Assembly (NCBI GenBank): GCA_900541475.1
Contig: UQJV01000040.1
Coordinates: 1-20,380 of the forward strand
Length of the DNA stretch: 20,380 bases
Reading direction: 5' to 3'
From: an uncultured Collinsella sp.
Lineage (GTDB): Bacteria > Actinomycetota > Coriobacteriia > Coriobacteriales > Coriobacteriaceae
Of the stretch, positions 1 to 6,362 are shown one piece after another. Every line of letters begins with the position of its first letter. Within the stretch, counting starts at the first letter, position 1. The notes below the pieces were generated by a model. That model was not told the origin of the DNA. It saw only the letters and a list, made by a program, of their open reading frames with translations, and made no database searches. The translations under genes were made by a program, and so were the position numbers.

Positions 1-106
1 GGCGCGACCAGAAGGTCAGCGCCCTTTCGTTTCACGTCACCTTGTCTCAAATGCGACCCGCTCGCTGGCATTGCCAAGACATCGGCGTTATCTTGGTTGG
101 CACTTG
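1..106. repeat. Structured intergenic repeat, copy 1 (cut by window start)
   Basis: The window opens inside a foldback: GGCGC-GACC at 1-9, loop AGAA at 10-13, GGTC at 14-17, a bulged A at 18 and GCGCC at 19-23. A second stem pairs TGCCAA (72-77) with TTGGCA (97-102). Positions 6-89 align without gaps to 15628-15711 (constant offset 15622): 28 of 39 bases match over 6-44 and 22 of 27 over 63-89. The stretch between matches poorly and corresponds to the outer stem arm of the other copy. Changes inside the stems are compensatory. No protein is encoded. The family is not recognised; it could be a small structured RNA, a MITE/REP-like element or a transcript-end structure. Confidence 0.72.
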
Positions 107-256
107 AATGATCCCTTTAGTCATTGGGGACGTTCTTAAATGACTAGGTTGGGTACATTGCTTTGAGATGTTATTCAATCGGTTTTGATGGCCTTTGAGC
201 TGCCTACCTGCTCAAAGTAAATAATAGCCTTCATCTGCTATTGAAAATATTGCTCG
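107..256. other. Chain of hairpins in AT-rich gene-free DNA
   Basis: No credible ORF is seen here. The segment is AT-richer than the flanking genes and holds three perfect inverted repeats in a row: TAGTCATT/AATGACTA (118-125 with 139-146), CTTTGAGC/GCTCAAAG (193-200 with 210-217) and AATAGC/GCTATT (223-228 with 237-242). Together with the repeat at 1-106 and the terminator-like hairpin at 257-289 it could be the body and 3' end of an untranslated RNA, or the 3' UTR of a gene upstream of the window. Confidence 0.45.
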
Positions 257-289
257 AAAAATCGTCCAAGAAGTCACGGGGCGATTTTT
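257..289. terminator. Bidirectional rho-independent terminator-like hairpin
   Basis: AAAAATCGTCC (257-267) pairs with GGCGATTTTT and its preceding G (279-289), with one G-T pair and an 11-nt loop. A-run on the left and T-run on the right allow use on either strand. It most likely ends a transcript entering from left of the window. A 6-bp inverted repeat, GACGCG-TCG-CGCGTC (290-304), follows directly. Confidence 0.6.
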
Positions 290-461
290 GACGCGTCGCG
301 CGTCAAGCGATGTGCAAGCGTTTGGTTAGATATTGGTCAGTTTTGGGGCAACCTTGCCAAAAGCTTGACGGATGCAGATATGAACGTCGACAAATGAACA
401 CTTTGGACGGGGGCAAACAAAAAATCTGGGCTGATTCTCGATAATCGCCTTCAATCGTCCC

Positions 462-488
462 TTGCCAAGCGCTGGCCTCGCGTACAAT
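462..488 (+). promoter_or_regulatory. Possible prmC promoter
   Basis: TTGCCA (462-467) and TACAAT (483-488) are separated by 15 bp, which is short. Transcription would begin near 495, so the in-frame ATG at 462 could not be used; this agrees with the strong ribosome binding site placing the start at 537. Spacing makes this tentative. Confidence 0.4.
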
Positions 489-536
489 CTGCTCCGACAT
501 TCGCGCGCCGCCCGGCGCTTAAGAGGGGAGGACCCC

Positions 537-1787
537 ATGGCAAACGAGATTTGGACCATCAAGCGTTGTCTCGAGTGGACCAAGGAGTACCTGGCCGAGC
601 GCGGTGAGGAACACCCCCGTCTTTCTGCCGAATGGTTGCTGTGCGCTGCCACGGGCTTGGCGCGCATCGACTTATATATGCGTACGGACGAGGCGCTCGA
701 TGCGGCGCAGCTCGAGACCATGCACGCGGCGGTCGTCCGCCGCGCCAAGGGCGAGCCGCTGCAGTACATCACCGGCAGCACGCAGTTCCGCATGATCGAC
801 GTCGCGTGCGCCCCCGGCGTACTCATTCCGCGTCCCGAGACCGAGATGCTCGTCGAGGAAGTCCTCAATTATCTGGATGCCGAGGTGCTGAGCCCCGAGG
901 CTGCCGCCCGTCAGCGCGTTGAGCTGCCCTGGAACGATGAAGTCGAGCAAGCGCGCAAGGCCGAAGCCGCATTGGCCGACGAGCGAGCGACGGCCGAGCG
1001 CCGTGCCGCCAACCTCACAGCCGCCGACGAGGCGGCGTTGGGTAGCGATGTGCTGGGCAGCCGCGCCTATGCCGAGGAACTGGCCGATCGCGAGGCCGAG
1101 GAAGCCGCCGCGCAGGTAGCGGAGACCGAAGCCGAGGAGGCCGCTGAGCCCGAGCTCGACGAATACGGCATCGCCATCGAAGGCGCCGACCACGAGGCGT
1201 CTCTGACGAAGGATGCCGCCGCGCCTGCCCCAGCCGAGCCCCACACTGCCCGCGTTCTCGAGGTCGGTTGCGGCACGGGCTGCATCTCGCTCTCCCTTGC
1301 CTGGGAGCGCCGCGGCCATGTCACCTGCACCGCTACCGATATCGAGCCGCGCGCCATTGACCTGGCCACCAAAAACCGCGACGCGCTCGGGCTTACGTCC
1401 GATGAGGTCGCCTTCAGCCTCACGAACCTGGTGAGCTCTATCCCCCGCGAGGAGTGGGGCACCTTTGACGTACTCGTCTCCAACCCGCCTTACATTCCGA
1501 CCGACGTCATGCGCTCGCTACCGCACGAGGTCAAGGACTTCGAGCCCGATTTGGCGCTCGAGGGCGGTGCCGACGGCCTTGATATCTTCCGCCGCCTGCT
1601 CAATGCGGCGCCCTATATGCTGCGCGCCGGCGGCCTGTTTGCCTGCGAGCTCTACGAGGGCGCCCTCGACGCCGCCGCCGAGCTCTGCCGCCAAGCGGGC
1701 CTCTCGGACGTGCGCATCGTCCACGACCTCACCGATCGCCCCCGCATCGTCCGAGCCATCGTCACCGAGCCCAAGCAGCGTATTTAA
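537..1787 (+). CDS. prmC: Peptide chain release factor N5-glutamine methyltransferase with large internal insertion
   Basis: PrmC (HemK) uses S-adenosylmethionine to methylate the glutamine of the GGQ motif in release factors RF1 and RF2, in the cytoplasm. The 416-residue product shows the family's N-terminal helical domain (about 1-80), the linker IPRPETE (97-103), the SAM-binding motif LEVGCGTG (241-248) and the catalytic NPPY (316-319). Family members are usually near 280-290 residues; the excess is an Ala/Glu-rich, probably helical stretch at about 114-235, between IPRPETE and motif I. The start at 537 is chosen because GGGGAGG (525-531) lies 5 nt before it; the frame stays open to an ATG at 462 with no such site. 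prfA, often next door, is not in the window. The enzyme assignment is firm; the role of the insertion is unknown. Confidence 0.93.
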   Translation: MANEIWTIKRCLEWTKEYLAERGEEHPRLSAEWLLCAATGLARIDLYMRTDEALDAAQLETMHAAVVRRAKGEPLQYITGSTQFRMIDVACAPGVLIPRPETEMLVEEVLNYLDAEVLSPEAAARQRVELPWNDEVEQARKAEAALADERATAERRAANLTAADEAALGSDVLGSRAYAEELADREAEEAAAQVAETEAEEAAEPELDEYGIAIEGADHEASLTKDAAAPAPAEPHTARVLEVGCGTGCISLSLAWERRGHVTCTATDIEPRAIDLATKNRDALGLTSDEVAFSLTNLVSSIPREEWGTFDVLVSNPPYIPTDVMRSLPHEVKDFEPDLALEGGADGLDIFRRLLNAAPYMLRAGGLFACELYEGALDAAAELCRQAGLSDVRIVHDLTDRPRIVRAIVTEPKQRI

Positions 1788-1820
1788 GCTGAACTAATAT
1801 ACATTTGCTCAAGTTTGCTC

Positions 1821-1853
1821 TTGCAATATACCGTAAAACTTCTATTATAGAAG
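1821..1853 (+). promoter_or_regulatory. Toxin-antitoxin promoter with operator-like palindrome
   Basis: TTGCAA (1821-1826) and TATTAT (1843-1848) are 16 bp apart. The perfect inverted repeat CTTCTA-TTA-TAGAAG (1839-1853) covers the -10 box and touches the ribosome binding site AAGGAG (1851-1856). A direct repeat TTTGCTC lies just upstream (1804-1810 and 1814-1820). The layout fits autorepression by the downstream Xre-type antitoxin, which is usual for HigBA systems; binding itself is inferred. Confidence 0.6.
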
Positions 1854-1862
1854 GAGAAAGGT

Positions 1863-2258
1863 ATGTCAAATCAGCTGCATCGGTACCGTATCGTGCTTGA
1901 TTACATTGAACCTTGGCTTGATGAGCAGGATGAAGCTACGCTGAAGCAGATTTATGCAGACCTTTTGGTGCTCGAGAAGGAAGGTCCCAGCCTTGGTCGT
2001 CCACTGGTTGACCGTGTCAAGGGCTCGAAGCTTCATCATTTAAAGGAGCTGAGAGTGACTTCATGTGGTGGGCAGGTGATCCGCATCCTCTTCGCCTTTG
2101 ACCCCAAGCGCCAGGCGGTATTGCTATTGGCGGGTGATAAGTCGCGAGCGGGATCGTCAAGGGCAAAATGGAACGGCTGGTATGCGATCAACATTCCAAA
2201 GGCCGAGCAAATATACCGTCGCCACGTAAGGAGGCTCGATCGAGATGGAACTGCATGA
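1863..2258 (+). CDS. RelE/HigB-superfamily toxin (Gp49-like)
   Basis: This 131-residue protein resembles phage-derived Gp49-like HigB toxins, ribosome-dependent mRNA endonucleases of the RelE/ParE fold. Recognisable parts are LGRPLVDRVKGS (about 44-55), KELRV, the strand RILFAFDPKRQAVLLLAGDK and a C-terminal NIPKAEQIYRRH segment. The start follows AAGGAG by 6 nt. The gene overlaps the next ORF by 14 nt, in the toxin-first order typical of higBA. It is AT-richer than its neighbours and sits between two housekeeping genes, which suggests acquisition. Activity and target are inferred from family only; it could be inactive. Confidence 0.82.
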   Translation: MSNQLHRYRIVLDYIEPWLDEQDEATLKQIYADLLVLEKEGPSLGRPLVDRVKGSKLHHLKELRVTSCGGQVIRILFAFDPKRQAVLLLAGDKSRAGSSRAKWNGWYAINIPKAEQIYRRHVRRLDRDGTA

Positions 2259-2547
2259 GTATATGGAATCTCGCGGGATAACACGCGACTCCATTACCGC
2301 CGAGCAGGAGAGGACTCGCGATCGTATCGAAGCCTATAAGCTTGCTCAGATTCGCAGGCTAAAAGATCTAACACAGGCGTCGGTCGCCCAATCGATGGGC
2401 GTTTCTCAAAAACGCGTATCCGAGCTCGAGCGTGGGGAATTGGGTTCGATGAGGCTTGACACGCTGAGCAGGTACGCAGAGAGCCTCGGCGGAAAACTGG
2501 TTGCAAGCATCGAGTTTCCCGATCGTACCGTTACGCTTGCGCGCTAA
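2245..2547 (+). CDS. Xre-family antitoxin (HigA-like)
   Basis: A 100-residue DNA-binding protein with a helix-turn-helix at about 36-85: the segment LTQASVAQSMGVSQKRVSEL followed by ERGELGSMRLDTLSRYAESLGG is a clear Cro/CI-type domain. The N-terminal 30 residues are probably the toxin-contacting part. The start codon lies inside the end of the toxin gene (14-nt overlap), so the two are translationally coupled; GGAGG at 2229-2233 is a plausible binding site. The expected role is to neutralise the toxin and repress the promoter at 1821-1848, where a palindrome covers the -10 box. No terminator is visible after it. Confidence 0.82.
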   Translation: MELHEYMESRGITRDSITAEQERTRDRIEAYKLAQIRRLKDLTQASVAQSMGVSQKRVSELERGELGSMRLDTLSRYAESLGGKLVASIEFPDRTVTLAR

Positions 2548-2608
2548 AAATCTTCAATTAACCCCCTCACTTTCACCGACTACTAGAGCCGCTCACCAAA
2601 CCAACATG

Positions 2609-2677
2609 CGCTCTGGGCAAATAGGTTGAACGTTTCGTGCGAGAATGCCCCACAGTAAACAAACTTGCACCAGAGCG
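2609..2677 (+). promoter_or_regulatory. Long-range inverted repeat in the tsaC leader
   Basis: CGCTCTGG (2609-2616) is the exact complement of CCAGAGCG (2670-2677), 53 nt apart, ending 18 nt before the tsaC start. GCCCC (2647-2651) can alternatively pair with GGGGC (2681-2685). If transcribed this could fold over the tsaC ribosome binding region. No riboswitch class is recognised, and the pairing may be fortuitous. Confidence 0.3.
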
Positions 2678-2695
2678 TAAGGGGCTGGCATACAC

Positions 2696-3439
2696 ATGCA
2701 GACGGTCTATCGGGTATACGAGGGAGCGCGCGAGCCGCATCGGCTTGCAGTCGAGCGCACGGCCGAGCTACTCGGTCGCGGCGGCCTGGCGCTTATTCCA
2801 ACCGAGACGGTCTACGGTGTCGCCGTGGCAGTCAACGCCTTCTCGGATGCCGTTCCACAAAATACACGTGAACCTCTGCCGTGGCCGCGCGATCCGCAGG
2901 CCACCGTCAACGGCGCCGCGGTCCCCGCACTCGGTACCGGCTATCGTCGTATCTTTACCCTCAAGCAGCGCGAGCTCACCCAAACGGTTGCCTGGCTGGT
3001 CGATGATGCCGAGGCGCTCGACCGCTATGGCGTGGATATCCCTCATGAGGCCCGCATGCTCGCCCGGCGATGCTGGCCGGGTGCCCTGACTATCGTGGTC
3101 AAGGCGGCCCCCTGCGTGCCGACCTTTATGCGCGCCGCCGACGACACGGTGGCACTTCGCGCTTCGGCCTCGCCCGTGGTGCAAGCGCTCATCCGCGCCT
3201 GCGGCAGCCCTCTTGCCTGCACCAGCGCCAACACGCATGGCGCGCCCGCGCCGGCAAGTTTTGCCACGGTGGAGGAGCGCATCCTGGAGGGGGTCGATGT
3301 GGCCGTCGACGCCGGTGAGACCCCATGTCGCGATGCCTCAACCATCGTGTCGTTTCAGCACGGCGAGCTCCAGATCCTGCGCCAAGGCGCGCTTCCCGCA
3401 TCAGAGATCGAACGGGTCCTGTCCGACCCGATGCAATAG
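2696..3439 (+). CDS. tsaC: L-threonylcarbamoyladenylate synthase (YrdC/Sua5 family)
   Basis: TsaC-family enzymes condense threonine, bicarbonate and ATP into threonylcarbamoyl-AMP, the first step of t6A37 tRNA modification. The 247-residue product has a YrdC domain only and lacks the Sua5 C-terminal domain. Visible motifs are LIPTETVYGVA (33-43), RIFTLKQRE (85-93), WPGALTIVV, TVALRAS and CTSANTHGAPA (the conserved S-x-N). About 30 extra residues, rich in Pro and Ala, lie at roughly 52-82 between the PTETVYG strand and the K-x-R motif. The start has a modest site (AAGGGG, 2679-2684) 11 nt upstream. glpK begins 13 nt after the stop, so the two are probably cotranscribed. Confidence 0.9.
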   Translation: MQTVYRVYEGAREPHRLAVERTAELLGRGGLALIPTETVYGVAVAVNAFSDAVPQNTREPLPWPRDPQATVNGAAVPALGTGYRRIFTLKQRELTQTVAWLVDDAEALDRYGVDIPHEARMLARRCWPGALTIVVKAAPCVPTFMRAADDTVALRASASPVVQALIRACGSPLACTSANTHGAPAPASFATVEERILEGVDVAVDAGETPCRDASTIVSFQHGELQILRQGALPASEIERVLSDPMQ

Positions 3440-3452
3440 AAAGGTTTAAGCG

Positions 3453-4994
3453 ATGTCGTTGAATCTAGGTAGCCTGGGTATGGAAGACGCCTCGTTTAGC
3501 TTTGGCGGTTCCTACATCATGGCGCTCGACTGTGGCACTACCTCGGTACTCGCGACCATCGTCGACGAGTACGGCTGCATCGTTGCCCAGGCGCGTCGTA
3601 GCGTCAAAACCAGCTTCCCGCGCCCCGGCTGGGTGGAGCAGGATCCCATGGAGGTGCTTGCCAGCCAGATTGGCGTGATGATGGAGGTCCAGTTTAAGAG
3701 CGGCATCCATTCCGACCGCATCGCCGCCATCGGTATCTCCAACCAGCGCGAGACCACGGTGGTGTGGGACCGCATAAGCGGTCAACCCATCTATAACGCC
3801 ATCGTGTGGCAATGCCGTCGCACCGCACCTCTGATCGACGAGCTGGTCGAGCAGGGCGCGGAAGGGCTGGTGCGCTCCCGCACGGGACTCACACTCGATC
3901 CGTATTTCTCGGCTTCCAAGGTGCAGTGGATCCTCGACAACGTCGACGGTGCGCGTGAGAGCGCGGCGGCGGGCGACCTCATGTTCGGCACCATCGACAC
4001 CTGGCTCATCTACAACCTCACCGGCAGTCAGGTCTTTGCCACCGACTACACCAATGCCAGCCGCACCGCACTCTTTAACATCCATACGCTCGATTGGGAC
4101 GACGACCTGCTGGCGCTCTTTGACGTTCCACGTTCCATGATGCCCGAGGTTCGTTGGAGCTCGGGCGACTACGGCCGCGTCGCGAGCGACATCATGACCA
4201 ACATGCCACCCATCATGGGCGTGGCGGGCGACCAGCAGGCGTCGCTGTTCGGCCACTGCTGCTTCCATCCTGGTCAAACCAAAAACACCTATGGCACGGG
4301 TTGCTTTATGCTCATGAACACCGGCGACGAGGTCGTCGAATCCAAGAACGGTCTGGTCTCCACGATCGGTATCGCCGCAGACGGCAAGATCAGCTATGCG
4401 CTCGAGGGTTCTATCTTTGCCGCCGGCTCAACCATGAACTGGCTGCGCAACAACATGGGCATTATCTCGAGCGTGAGCGAGTCCGCGCAACTCGCCGCTT
4501 CGATCAACGACAACGAGGGCTGCTACTTCGTCCCCGCCTTCGCTGGCCTGGGCGCTCCCTGGTGGGATCCGCGTGCTCGCGGTATCGTGTGCGGCCTGAC
4601 CGGTGCCTCGAGTCGCGCGACCATTGTGCGTGCGGCCTGCGAGTCCATGGCCTACCAGAGTTATGACGTGCTGCGCGCCATGGAGCAGGACGTGGGGCTT
4701 TCTATTGAGCGCCTGTCCGTCGATGGCGGCGCCTCGCGCAACGAGTTCATCATGCAATTCCAGGCCGATCTGCTGGATATCCCCGTGCTGCAGTGCGAGA
4801 CGGTGGAGACCACGGCGATCGGCGCCGCGTACTTGGCGGGCCTTGCCGTCGGCTATTGGGAGGACCTGGAGGAGCTGGAGCAAAACGCTCAGATCGTTAA
4901 GACCTTCCTTCCCCATATGTCCGCCGAGCGCCGCGAGCAAAACCTGGCGGGCTGGCATGATGCCGTCAAACGCTCGCTCGGCTCCGTACAGTAG
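3453..4994 (+). CDS. glpK: Glycerol kinase
   Basis: GlpK phosphorylates glycerol with ATP to sn-glycerol 3-phosphate, feeding glycolysis and phospholipid synthesis. The 513-residue length and the FGGY-kinase landmarks fit: DCGTTSVLATIVDE near the N-terminus, RPGWVEQDP, ISNQRETTVVWD, IVWQCRRT, GDQQASLFG, KNTYGTGCFML, FVPAFAGLGAPWWDP and DGGASRNEFIMQ. GAAAGG (3439-3444) is 8 nt before the ATG; a later ATG at 3480 lacks a comparable site. The segment where enterococcal GlpK carries the HPr-phosphorylated histidine reads VASDIMTNMPP here and has no histidine, so that form of PTS control looks absent (alignment by eye). No glpF or glpD is nearby. Confidence 0.96.
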   Translation: MSLNLGSLGMEDASFSFGGSYIMALDCGTTSVLATIVDEYGCIVAQARRSVKTSFPRPGWVEQDPMEVLASQIGVMMEVQFKSGIHSDRIAAIGISNQRETTVVWDRISGQPIYNAIVWQCRRTAPLIDELVEQGAEGLVRSRTGLTLDPYFSASKVQWILDNVDGARESAAAGDLMFGTIDTWLIYNLTGSQVFATDYTNASRTALFNIHTLDWDDDLLALFDVPRSMMPEVRWSSGDYGRVASDIMTNMPPIMGVAGDQQASLFGHCCFHPGQTKNTYGTGCFMLMNTGDEVVESKNGLVSTIGIAADGKISYALEGSIFAAGSTMNWLRNNMGIISSVSESAQLAASINDNEGCYFVPAFAGLGAPWWDPRARGIVCGLTGASSRATIVRAACESMAYQSYDVLRAMEQDVGLSIERLSVDGGASRNEFIMQFQADLLDIPVLQCETVETTAIGAAYLAGLAVGYWEDLEELEQNAQIVKTFLPHMSAERREQNLAGWHDAVKRSLGSVQ

Positions 4995-5117
4995 GGCTGC
5001 GACGAGCTGCTCGATACAACAAACCGTTAAACTTATGCACGGCGCGCGGCAACAACGTCGCCATGCGCCTTGTCAGCAAGGCCATCTTCCGGCCGCAACG
5101 AAAGGGGCAATCAACCC

Positions 5118-5765
5118 ATGACCGTCACCTACGATACGTCCCGTGTGACCCTTGTCGATCACCCGCTCGTCCAGCACAAGCTGTCTATCCTGCGCGACAA
5201 GAGCACCGGCACCAACCAGTTCCGCCAGCTCGTGCGTGAGCTCGCACTTTTTGACGGCTACGAGGCCATGCGCGACCTGCCCATGGAAGACGTCGAGGTC
5301 GAGACCCCCATCACCACCGCAACGTTTAAGCAGCTCGCCGGCAAAAAGCTCGCCATCGTTCCCATCCTGCGTGCGGGCCTTGGCATGGTCGACGGCATCC
5401 TCGACTTGGTACCCTCCGCTCGCGTGGGCCACATCGGTATGGAGCGCGACGAGGTTACCCACGAGCCGCATGAGTATTACTGCAAGATGCCCAAGGATAT
5501 CGACCAGCGCATCTGCCTGGTTGTCGACCCCATGCTCGCCACGGGCGGTTCGGCCGAGATGGCCATCAGCTACCTGCGCGAGCGCGGTGTCAAGGATATC
5601 CGCATGCTGTGCATCGTCGCCGCGCCCGAGGGCCTCAAGTCACTGACCGAAAAGGACCCTGACGTACATATTTACACGTGCGCCATCGACGACCATCTCA
5701 ACGAGGCCGCCTACATCGTCCCCGGCCTGGGCGATGCCGGCGACCGTATCTACGGCACGCTGTAG
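5118..5765 (+). CDS. upp: Uracil phosphoribosyltransferase
   Basis: Upp converts uracil and PRPP to UMP in pyrimidine salvage. The product is 215 residues, close to the usual 208-210. It shows PILRAGLGMVDGILDLVP, the PRPP-binding loop VVDPMLATGGSAEMAI, and the uracil-site segment near the C-terminus ending in PGLGDAGDRIYGTL. The start at 5118 is preferred because AAAGGGG (5101-5107) lies 10 nt upstream; an in-frame TTG at 5070 adds 16 residues with no family support. The 123-nt gap after glpK has no ORF and no convincing terminator, so upp may be read from upstream or from an unrecognised promoter. A strong hairpin follows it. Confidence 0.96.
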   Translation: MTVTYDTSRVTLVDHPLVQHKLSILRDKSTGTNQFRQLVRELALFDGYEAMRDLPMEDVEVETPITTATFKQLAGKKLAIVPILRAGLGMVDGILDLVPSARVGHIGMERDEVTHEPHEYYCKMPKDIDQRICLVVDPMLATGGSAEMAISYLRERGVKDIRMLCIVAAPEGLKSLTEKDPDVHIYTCAIDDHLNEAAYIVPGLGDAGDRIYGTL

Positions 5766-5807
5766 TCGTTGGGCCTTGTCGGCTACGGTCACAAATACGA
5801 AGAAATG

Positions 5808-5842
5808 GTGCGCGCGGTCGAACAAAAGACGACCGCGCGCAC
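5808..5842 (+). terminator. Strong hairpin after upp
   Basis: GTGCGCGCGGTCG (5808-5820) pairs perfectly with CGACCGCGCGCAC (5830-5842), a 13-bp GC-rich stem with a 9-nt loop. The T-run after it is weak (TCCTGTT), so it may be an inefficient intrinsic terminator or a 3'-end stabiliser. It separates upp from the atp promoter. Confidence 0.6.
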
Positions 5843-5957
5843 TCCTGTTAACGGACGTTTTGCCCTGCAGGGTTCGAGAAAAACGTATTACCGTACCTGC
5901 GGCATAAAGAAGGTCTTAAGAAAACGAACAGGTGCGTATTAACCGATGCTTTTTCGG
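5843..5957. other. Gene-free part of the upp-atp spacer
   Basis: No ORF is supported. It contains a near-exact direct repeat, CGTATTACCG (5884-5893) and CGTATTAACCG (5935-5945), and an 8-bp palindrome TCTTAAGA (5914-5921). A short hairpin, AACCGA/TCGGTT (5941-5946 with 5954-5959), abuts the -35 box of the atp promoter. These could be regulator sites for the atp promoter, but nothing identifies a regulator. Confidence 0.3.
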
Positions 5958-5985
5958 TTGTACTTTAGCGATTGGCTCGTACAAT
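5958..5985 (+). promoter_or_regulatory. Probable atp operon promoter
   Basis: TTGTAC (5958-5963) and TACAAT (5980-5985) are separated by 16 bp. Transcription would start near 5992, leaving a leader of roughly 55 nt before the first gene. It is the best promoter-like match between upp and the ATP synthase genes. Confidence 0.6.
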
Positions 5986-6047
5986 AGTCACCAATGTTTG
6001 GCGGGAACTGTCCTGTGAGGCGATAAAAAAGGAAAGTGAGGACGCCA

Positions 6048-6359
6048 GTGTTTCAGATAGCCGATCTGCTCGCTATCGTTGCAGGTGCCATCGCGGGCGC
6101 GATTGCCTTCCTTCCCTTTGTCTTTACGCTCAAGCCGGTTCTTGACGATAAGCAGAATGCGGACATGCTCAAGGGTATGGTGAGTCTCGCGGTCTCGGCA
6201 ATCGCGTTGCTTGTCTTTACCTTGGTTGTGTTTGTGTTGTTCGGAGAGGCATTTCGCATGTTCCTCCTGGGCGAGGCGATCGGCTTCGTGGCCTTTATGG
6301 CCACCTGCGCGGTTCGCGTCGCCAAGGCGCTGCGAGATCCTCATGAGGTCGAAAGGTAA
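6048..6359 (+). CDS. Small membrane protein in the AtpI position
   Basis: About 103 residues with three hydrophobic helices: LLAIVAGAIAGAIAFLPFVF near the N-terminus, SLAVSAIALLVFTLVVFVL in the middle and FLLGEAIGFVAFMATCAVRV near the end. Its place directly before atpB matches AtpI (UncI), a non-essential factor linked to c-ring or b-subunit assembly, but the sequence alone does not prove family membership. The start is a GTG. 6048 is chosen because GAGGA (6038-6042) is 5 nt upstream; GTG at 6036 is in frame, but its purine run lies too close. atpB starts 3 nt after the stop, so the genes are coupled. Confidence 0.65.
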   Translation: MFQIADLLAIVAGAIAGAIAFLPFVFTLKPVLDDKQNADMLKGMVSLAVSAIALLVFTLVVFVLFGEAFRMFLLGEAIGFVAFMATCAVRVAKALRDPHEVER

Positions 6360-6362
6360 GTC

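Noticed and set aside
326..868. Minus-strand frame of 180 codons at the prmC 5' end
   Set aside because: Low-complexity Arg/Ser translation overlapping prmC, with no start site support.
2560..2695. Possible riboswitch before tsaC
   Set aside because: No conserved core of a known riboswitch class seen; only an isolated inverted repeat, listed at low confidence.
4995..5117. Promoter or attenuator between glpK and upp
   Set aside because: Only short stems such as GGCC/GGCC and no acceptable -35/-10 pair; nothing else seen in this 123-nt gap.
6036..6047. Upstream GTG as start of the AtpI-like gene
   Set aside because: The purine-rich run ends directly at this codon, leaving too little spacing; GTG 6048 has a better placed site.
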